Below, piece by piece: positions 57,122 to 64,000 of a DNA stretch of 64,000 bases. The first letter of the stretch is position 1. The number at the start of each line of letters is the position of its first letter. The notes beneath the pieces were generated by a model. That model searched no databases and was not told where the DNA came from. It saw only the letters and a program-made list of their open reading frames with translations. This DNA is from Macrostomum hystrix. Lineage: Eukaryota; Platyhelminthes; Macrostomidae. The DNA lies in assembly GCA_950097015.1 (NCBI GenBank), contig CATNEN010000001.1, forward strand, positions 25,473,001 to 25,537,000, written 5' to 3'. A program made the translations under genes and the position numbers.

Positions 57122-58612
57122 ATGTCACTCTCTCATATCTTCTGTCACCCTCTCATATCTTCTGTCACTCTCTCATGTCTTCTGTCACTCTCTCATATCT
57201 TCTGTCACTCTCTCATGTCTTCTATCACCCTCTCATGTCTTCTGTCACTCTCTCATATCTTCTGTCACTCTCTCATATCTTCTGTCACTCTCTAATTTCT
57301 TCTGTCACTCTCTCATATCTTCTGTCACTCTCTCATATCTTCTGTCACTCTCTCATATCTTCTGTCACTCTCTCATATCTTCTGTCACTCTCTCATATCT
57401 TCTGTCACTCTCATATCTTCTGTCACTCTCTCATATCTTCTGTCACTCTCTCATATCTTCTGTCACTCTCATATCTTCTGTCACTCTCATATCTTCTGTC
57501 ACTCTCATATCTTCTGTCAACTCTCTAATTTCTTCTGTCACTCTCTCATATCTTCTGTCACTCTCTCATGTCTTCTGTCATCTCTCATATCTTCTGTCAC
57601 TCTCTCATATCTTCTGTCACTCTCTCATGTCTTCTGTCACTCTCTCATGTCTTCTGTCACTCTCTCATATCTTCTGTCACTCTCTCATATCTTCTGTCAC
57701 CCTCTCATGTCTTCTGTCACTCTCTCATGTCTTCTGTCACTCTCTCATATCTTCTGTCACTCTCTCATGTCTTCTGTCACTCATATCTTCTGCCACTCTC
57801 TAATTTCTTCTGTCACTCTCTCATATCTTCTGTCACCCTCTCATATCTTCTGTCACTCTCTCATATCTTCTGTCACCCTCTCATGTCTTCTGTCACTCTC
57901 TCATGTCTTCTGTCATTTCTCATATCTTCTGTCCCTCTCTCATATCTTCTGTCACTCTCTCATATCTTCTGTCACCCTCTCATATCTTCTGTCACTCTCT
58001 CATATCTTCTGTCACTCTCTAATTTCTTCTGTCACTCTCTCATGTCTTCTGTCATCTCTCATATCTTCTGTCCCTCTCTCATATCTTCTGTCACTCTCTC
58101 ATGTCTTCTGTCACTCTCTCATGTCTTCTGTCACTCTCTCATGTCTTCTGTCACTCTCTCATGTCTTCTGTCACTCTCTCATATCTTCTGTCACCCTCTC
58201 ATATCTTCTGTCCCTCTCTCATATCTTCTGTCACTCTCTCATGTCTTCTGTCACTCTCTCATGTCTTCTGTCACTCTCTCATGTCTTCTGTCACTCTCTC
58301 ATGTCTTCTGTCATCTCTCATATCTTCTGTCCCTCTCTCATATCTTCTGTCACTCTCTCATGTCTTCTGTCACTCTCTCATGTCTTCTGTCACTCTCTCA
58401 TGTCTTCTGTCACTCTCTCATGTCTTCTGTCATCTCTCATATCTTCTGTCCCTCTCTCATATCTTCTGTCACTCTCTCATGTCTTCTGTCATCTCTCATA
58501 TCTTCTGTCCCTCTCTCATATCTTCTGTCACTCTCTCATGTCTTCTGTCACTCTCTCATATCTTCTGTCACTCTCTCATATCTTCTGTCACTCTCTCATA
58601 TATTCTATCACT
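57122..58612 (+). repeat. 20-bp minisatellite (TCTGTCACTCTCTCATATCT), segment 2
   Basis: About 75 units, roughly double the segment 1 array. A 60-100-bp block containing TGTCATCTCTCATATCTTCT and TGTCCCTCTC recurs at least five times (57578, 57913, 58050, 58310, 58430, 58488), showing higher-order amplification. The long ORFs across it are artefacts. Confidence 0.95.
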
Positions 58613-59120
58613 CCCATCGACTTGTCCGTTCAGCAAACACATTGGCAATGAATTAACAGCTCAACAACATACCATAGACGGTGGCAGTGCCAGAGCATTC
58701 GGCTGCGTCTTCAGCAACGGTGGAGGAGTCAGGAAGTGACAAATTTCAATGCGCGATGTACGCTACTCGAATGCTTGGTTGTTAGTAGTATCAAACGCAT
58801 TCGCAATGCAGAAATGAGATCAGACTCACCGCTTCTCCATTTCTAGTGAGCACAGACAGGCTGGATTTCACTCCCATGCTGGAGAATTCTCCAATCTCCG
58901 AATGGCGACACTTGCTCCAGCCGATGAAGCTAGAGAGTCTGTACATAACATGGTTGCGAATTCCATTTCTGAAGGAATTTTATTGATTCGTTTTATCATT
59001 TCGGTAACCCAATTAAGTCAATAATCCTTACCATTTAGAGATCTTCAGTGCACCTAACAAGCTGCAAAATCTGATGTAACTGGGGGATGGAACAATACGA
59101 GCGCTAGAAATCCCACGGTG
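58613..59120. other. Duplicated unique block (= 31396-31678 plus 32287-32440), SINE-free
   Basis: No gene. Contains the single copy of CTCCGAATGGCGAC that is the empty site of the SINE in segment 1. Confidence 0.55.
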
Positions 59121-59144
59121 CTGATCCCAACCCTGGACCCCCGA

Positions 59145-59340
59145 TCATGGATAAATCATGCATGGTCCATGTGCAAATACATGCATGTAGCATGCATGAA
59201 GCATGTATGTTTTATCCATGTTCCATGCATGTTGCATGCATGTTACATGCATGGGTATCCATGTGTTAACCGTGTGTTTTCTAAAAACATGCGTGACTTA
59301 TCCATGCGTGCAAGCCGCACATGCATGTTTTGCCCATGAA
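59145..59340. repeat. CATGCATG-rich palindromic cluster
   Basis: About 200 bp dense in self-complementary ATGCATG, CATGCATG and TCCATG motifs (for example TAGCATGCATGAAGCATG and CATGTTGCATGCATGTTACA). Could form cruciform-like structures or bind POU/RFX-type factors; function unknown. Confidence 0.6.
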
Positions 59341-59772
59341 TATCCCAATTGCACTATATACATGCACTTTCTGTGGATACAGTCAGATGTAAGAAGCAAA
59401 CCCAAAGCGAATTGCGGAATTCAAAAGAAATAAAAAAGCCTGTAATATAAACATCAGTCAAAGGAAGCAGCATCAGTTAATTAATGACTATAGGCTCACT
59501 TCCATGCTAAGAGGTAAAATAGCGAAGTTATACTGTTTATAAAATCTACTTGGAGGTTGCAAATTGCGCTCGTATTATCATGTGATAGTGATCAACACAG
59601 AATTTGTGCAACGTAGTAGAAAGTGAGATATTAGATGAAAGAACCGCCAATCGTTTACAATTACATCATTAAAATGCGTAGAAAGTTGCAGAGTGCAATA
59701 CAGAAAGCAACAAAGGAGCACATCAATATACAGTATGAGCATTCACAAGTATGACAGGAGTACGTACATTCG
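59341..59772. other. Unique AT-rich sequence, no gene seen
   Basis: No ORF with a domain. The frame entering the next array is open from 59693 only because of the array. Confidence 0.4.
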
Positions 59773-61150
59773 AAAGAAGGGAGCAGGGATAATAAAATGG
59801 CACGCTTTTAGGGCAGGTTGCATCTGCAAGAAGGGAGCAGGGATAATAAAATGGCACGCTTTTAGGGCAGGTTGCATCTGCAAGAAGGGAGCAGGGATAA
59901 TAAAACGGCACGCTTTTAGGGCAGGTTGCATCTGCAAGAAGGGAGCAGGGATAATAAAACGGCACGCTTTTAGGGCAGGTTGCATCTGCAAGAAGGGAGC
60001 AGGGATAATAAAACGGCACGCTTTTAGGGCAGGTTGCATCTGCAAGAAGGGAGCAGGGATAATAAAACGGCACGCTTTTAGGGCAGGTTGCATCTGCAAG
60101 AAGGGAGCAGGGATAATAAAATGGCACGCTTTTAGGGCAGGTTGCATCTGCAAGAAGGGAGCAGGGATAATAAAACGGCACGCTTTTAGGGCAGGTTGCA
60201 TCTGCAAGAAGGGAGCAGGGATAATAAAATGGCACGCTTTTAGGGCAGGTTGCATCTGCAAGAAGGGAGCAGGGATAATAAAACGGCACGCTTTTAGGGC
60301 AGGTTGCATCTGCAAGAAGGGAGCAGGGATAATAAAATGGCACGCTTTTAGGGCAGGTTGCATCTGCAAGAAGGGAGCAGGGATAATAAAATGGCACGCT
60401 TTTAGGGCAGGTTGCATCTACAAGAAGGGAGCAGGGATAATAAAACGGCACGCTTTTAGGGCAGGTTGCATCTGCAAGAAGGGAGCAGGGATAATAAAAC
60501 GGCACGCTTTTAGGGCAGGTTGCATCTGCAAGAAGGGAGCAGGGATAATAAAACGGCACGCTTTTAGGGCAGGTTGCATCTGCAAGAAGGGAGCAGGGAT
60601 AATAAAACGGCACGCTTTTAGGGCAGGTTGCATCTGCAAGAAGGGAGCAGGGATAATAAAACGGCACGCTTTTAGGGCAGGTTGCATCTGCAAGAAGGGA
60701 GCAGGGATAATAAAACGGCACGCTTTTAGGGCAGGTTGGATCTACAAGAAGGGAGCAGGGATAATAAAACGGCACGCTTTTAGGGCAGGTTGCATCTGCA
60801 AGAAGGGAGCAGGGATAATAAAACGGCACGCATTTAGGGCAGGTTGCATCTGCAAGAAGGGAGCAGGGATAATAAAATGGCACGCTTTTAGGGCAGGTTG
60901 CATCTGCAAGAAGGGAGCAGGGATAATAAAACGGCACGCTTTTAGGGCAGGTTGCATCTGCAAGAAGGGAGCAGGGATAATAAAACGGCACGCTTTTAGG
61001 GCAGGTTGCATCTGCAAGAAGGGAGCAGGGACAATAAAACGGCACGCTTTTAGGGCAGGTTGCATCTGCAAGAAGGGAGCAGGGATAATAAAATGGCACG
61101 CTTTTAGGGCAGGTTGCATCTGCAAGAAGGGAGCAGGGATAATAAAACAA
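59773..61150 (+). repeat. 51-bp minisatellite, about 27 copies
   Basis: Unit begins AAGGGAGCAGGGATAATAAA and ends TTTAGGGCAGGTTGCATCTGC; near-perfect copies with one common C/T switch (AAACGGC/AAATGGC). Seventeen codons long: open for about 480 codons forward (KKGAGIIKRHAFRAGCIC) and about 480 reverse. It takes the place of the 27-bp array at the segment 1/2 junction and ends at the segment 2/3 junction. Confidence 0.95.
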
Positions 61151-61185
61151 TAAGGGCAAACAAGCTGACACTACACATACATATA

Positions 61186-62475
61186 CATTAACATATACAT
61201 TTAGATTTACAATTTACACATCACTCAACTGATATGTATTAGGTCTCTGAAATCATTCAACTTTTCTTTCTTAAATTCTTGTGATTGTGATGATGCTTCC
61301 GTTAATGCTGTTTCTTAACTTTTGCACATGGTAGACATGTCTAGGTGCCCATTGTCTAGATTGGTCATTGCTTAGAGTAATATGATTGCTTTTCCAGTCC
61401 TAAATTATATAACCATTTTTTTGCTATTGCTTAAGTTTATTTGTGTTGATTGAGTTTTAACATCCTCAAGTTAATATTATCTGGCACATTATCTAATATC
61501 TTGCAAGTTCTTACAGGCCTAAAACATGTATAAAGATAGACTTGTCCCAACCTTGGCCATAGCAGGGGTGTAGTTATCAGGGAATACAGGGACATTGTGA
61601 CGAGTGTTTAGTTAGTTGTTGTGTAGCGGATTTGAGTTGGGATTTTAAATATATTGCTTTTTAAGTTAGTTTGTTTAACTAGCTGTGACGTGGTAACGGG
61701 TGGGGACGGCGACGGCAACACTGAAAACATGCTTATTATTATAACAACAGAAAGTACTAATTGGGTGTTGAATAAATTTGGTGCAATAATACCCAAGTGT
61801 ACACTTAGGAAATAAGCCAATCAGAATATAGGGTCAAGGTCAGAGCCAAGTTCTACTTTCTAGTCACAGAATAAAGTGATTATTGCGCAAAAAGTGAATG
61901 AAGAGTGAAGTGCGAAAACCAAAATAGTGTACCATACATAATATACCGGATACTGTATTGTTATAAGAAATTATAAGAAATTATAAGAAAAGTAAGAAAG
62001 TAAGTATTTACAATAATTATACGGCTGCGAAAAAACAAACTGCCACAATATATTCTCCCATTTGTCTGCTTAAACAGTTGCCCATTATATAAGTTAAAGT
62101 TTACTGATTTTTATCGCCGTATTTTCATGTTTCTTTGACAGTATTTAGCATGTTTTACAAATGTAGAGTATGAATTAATGTACTAATGTACTAAACTTGA
62201 GTATGTATGAATTCGCTAATAATGCAGTTATAATTTATATTTAAATATTTCCCACAGCTGCAGCATGCGCTCCACTCTACTGCCCTGTGAGTAGCCACCA
62301 AGGAGCACGATTCGAGAGCACTCCAAGGAGAGAGCGGCAGACACTGGCCTGCCCGTTGTCATGGCAACAATTTCAGGCATAAAAGCAGTCTCCGAGCTGC
62401 AGCGGGCCAGAGGTGGAATCGCTGTGTGCTCACCTTGAGCAGTGCTCAATATAACTTTTCACTCTAATCAGTCCC
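61186..62475 (+). other. 5' flank of ANK gene 3 (= 38141-39413)
   Basis: Near-identical upstream block of the ANK unit. Small differences include an ATAAGAAATT triplication near 61965-61985. Confidence 0.6.
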
Positions 62476-63730
62476 ATGGCTGCTGGAGGCCCAAGCGATG
62501 ACCAGGTGAGGGACTCAGAGCCAATCACAGTGCTCAAATATTGACTGAACTTGCCCACTGACAGTTGCATTGCCGACTCTCAGCTGCAGAGACTCGCCCA
62601 GCTGACCATCCAGGGCGACTATGGCCAGGTGCACCAACTGGCGACGCGACAGCTGGTGGCAAGCACAGATGGCAGCGGAAGGACCATCTTGATGCTGGTG
62701 GCCGACGCTCCAGATACTCCCGTGCAGGCTGAGAAGTGCGTATTGTACTTATTTGAGTTGGGCGCGGATCCGGGAGCGCGTGACGGGGTGGGTGACACGG
62801 CAGCGCACGTGGCAGCCAGACGGAACCACCTGCGGCTGCTGGCGCTGCTGCCGTTCGATGCGAAGTGGCTGCAGAACGAGCGAGGCGCGACACCGCTGAT
62901 GGAGGCAGCTCGGGCCGGCAGCTGGCGATCCGCGAAACACCTGCTGCATCTGCTGAGGCAGAGGAGGTATAATGAGTATGAGGAGAGAGGCAACTCGAAG
63001 AGGGATCAGCTGCTCGGCCTGCAGGACAGCGAAGGTCGAACCGCGCTCGACCTGGCGAGGCAGGGCGGCCACTCAGAGCTGGCCAGCGACATTGAGCGGT
63101 GAGTGATCAGTTCGCTGCTGTGCCCGATTCGCAGCATTGCAGCTGGGGTGGCCTGAGCATTGGTCTCAGCCCAGCCAATCAGAGCCAGTCAGCTGAAGCC
63201 GCTGTTGTTTGCATGGCCCAATGGGATTTCATTTCGGTGCAGTCGCTTTTGCATTTCTAGTTTAGCAACTCGAGCTAACTAATAAATCGATTGGAGATCA
63301 CTCAAATGGGAACTTGTCAATCTGGGAAAGCATTAGAGATGCAGGGGAATTTTCTGCATGCAACTGAATTCCCCATGTGTTTATGTCTCCCACAGCCAGT
63401 TTCCCTTCCCCAATATTCTGATTGGCTGGGATTTCACTTCCCTTAACTTGGAGATTCGCAAATACGCAATCAGCAAATCTCCAATGGCCAGTGCCCAGAT
63501 TTGTGTGCCACATTGGCAGCACTGAGAACTGGCATTTCTCATGCCGCAGTGCTTTCTCGACCCCAACACTTTGCTGATGCAGCGAATTTGAGGCTGAGTA
63601 AAAATGAGCTTGTCTGAAACTGCTGCCTGTTTGTGTGCGATGAGAATTTCGCATTTGATTTCTTCTGCTTTGCAGGGAGATGCGGCTGCGACTGGGTGTA
63701 AATGGCGACATCTCCGGCCTGACAGACTCG
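62476..63730 (+). CDS. Ankyrin-repeat exons of ANK gene 3 (3' partial)
   Basis: Exons 62476-62505, 62584-63098 and 63676-63730, with the same lengths (30, 515, 55 nt) and phases as gene 2. The protein is the same ANK module (GRTILMLVADAP, GDTAAHVAARRNHLRLLALL, GATPLMEAARAGSW, GRTALDLARQGG). The C-terminal effector is outside the window. An LTR element begins 36 bp after the third donor, in the intron, so the gene need not be broken. Confidence 0.8.
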
Positions 63731-63766
63731 GTGAGTGGCATCTGGGGTGCCGATGTGGGTGCAGAT

Positions 63767-63951
63767 TGTAGTGTGCGTACGCACGTGAGCCAGGCCCAGG
63801 TGTACACCTGGGTCGTTTGATTGGTTGCGGAGCGGGGTGGGTGTCGCCACCCCAGTTCTAGCAAATAATATATGGACGCGCGCTCAGCGTGGCAGTAAAG
63901 ATTGAGAGTTTTGTCTGCTCACTAAAAATAGCCTCGGCCTTAGTTATTACA
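63767..63951 (+). mobile_element. 5' LTR of another retrotransposon (element runs off the window)
   Basis: Inserted after GCAGAT in sequence that is uninterrupted in genes 1 and 2. Starts TGTAGTGTGCG, ends TTATTACA (TGTA/TACA termini), 185 bp, with TAATATATGG near 63867 as a TATA box. It is followed at once by ATGGCATCGCAAGCA, the same 15 bases that follow the 5' LTR of the gypsy element at 46693. Here the frame from that ATG closes at TAG after eight codons, so gag probably starts at the next ATG (63982). Confidence 0.75.
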
Positions 63952-64000
63952 ATGGCATCGCAAGCACCGAACCCCTAGTGCACCATGACTGAGCAAATTT

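Noticed and set aside
57114-58739. Overlapping ORFs of 200-360 codons rich in SHIFCHSLISSVTL
   Set aside because: 20-bp minisatellite; three frames cycle through the same peptide, a signature of repeat artefact.
59693-61171. Two overlapping ORFs of over 480 codons on opposite strands
   Set aside because: Both are produced by a 51-bp tandem repeat whose length is a multiple of three; no unique domain, start context or splice structure.

Overview
This is nuclear DNA of an invertebrate animal. The genes have GT-AG introns, GC-rich CAG-heavy exons, metazoan domain families (ankyrin repeats, a caspase, a MAP3K-like kinase, FOG-like zinc fingers), transposable elements of five major kinds, and a very heavy minisatellite load. 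I cannot name the species from the sequence.

The window is built from tandem segmental duplicates. Segment 1 runs from before base 1 to about 38.13 kb, segment 2 from about 38.14 to 61.18 kb, and segment 3 from about 61.19 kb to the end. Each segment starts with the same multi-exon ankyrin-repeat (ANK) unit. In segment 1 the ANK exons lead, through a short phase-2/phase-2 linker exon and a second small exon, into a complete caspase (p20 and p10, QACRG active site). In segment 2 nearly identical ANK exons lead, through the homologous linker exon, into a complete Ser/Thr kinase. All inferred exon joins keep frame, giving a 667-aa ANK-kinase for segment 2. Segment 3 holds the first three ANK exons and is cut off by an LTR element and the window end. 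This looks like a cluster in which a shared ANK module has been joined to different death or signalling effectors.

Segment 1 also carries a FOG/ZFPM-like zinc-finger gene (27.9-30.0 kb). In segment 2 a deletion removed all but its 3' end. Segment 1 also contains a 9.4-kb element (18101-27526) with about 1.4-kb unique terminal inverted repeats, minisatellite inner arms, a 6-bp target duplication (ACATGG) and a core with a spliced 119-aa gene and other ORFs. I could not assign it to a known superfamily, and it is the main candidate for something undescribed.

Other mobile elements can be delimited to the base. They are a P-element-like transposon (42197-48545) whose empty site survives in segment 1, a Ty3/gypsy retrotransposon nested inside it (42556-46982, identical-looking 289-bp LTRs), a Helitron (34745-37025) carrying a nested 280-bp hAT MITE, a tRNA-headed SINE (31693-32272, 14-bp TSD, empty site in segment 2), a 725-bp solo LTR (21187-21911), and the 5' LTR of another retrotransposon at the window end. 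Much of the remainder is minisatellite. Where the unit length is a multiple of three these arrays create long open frames on both strands that are not genes.
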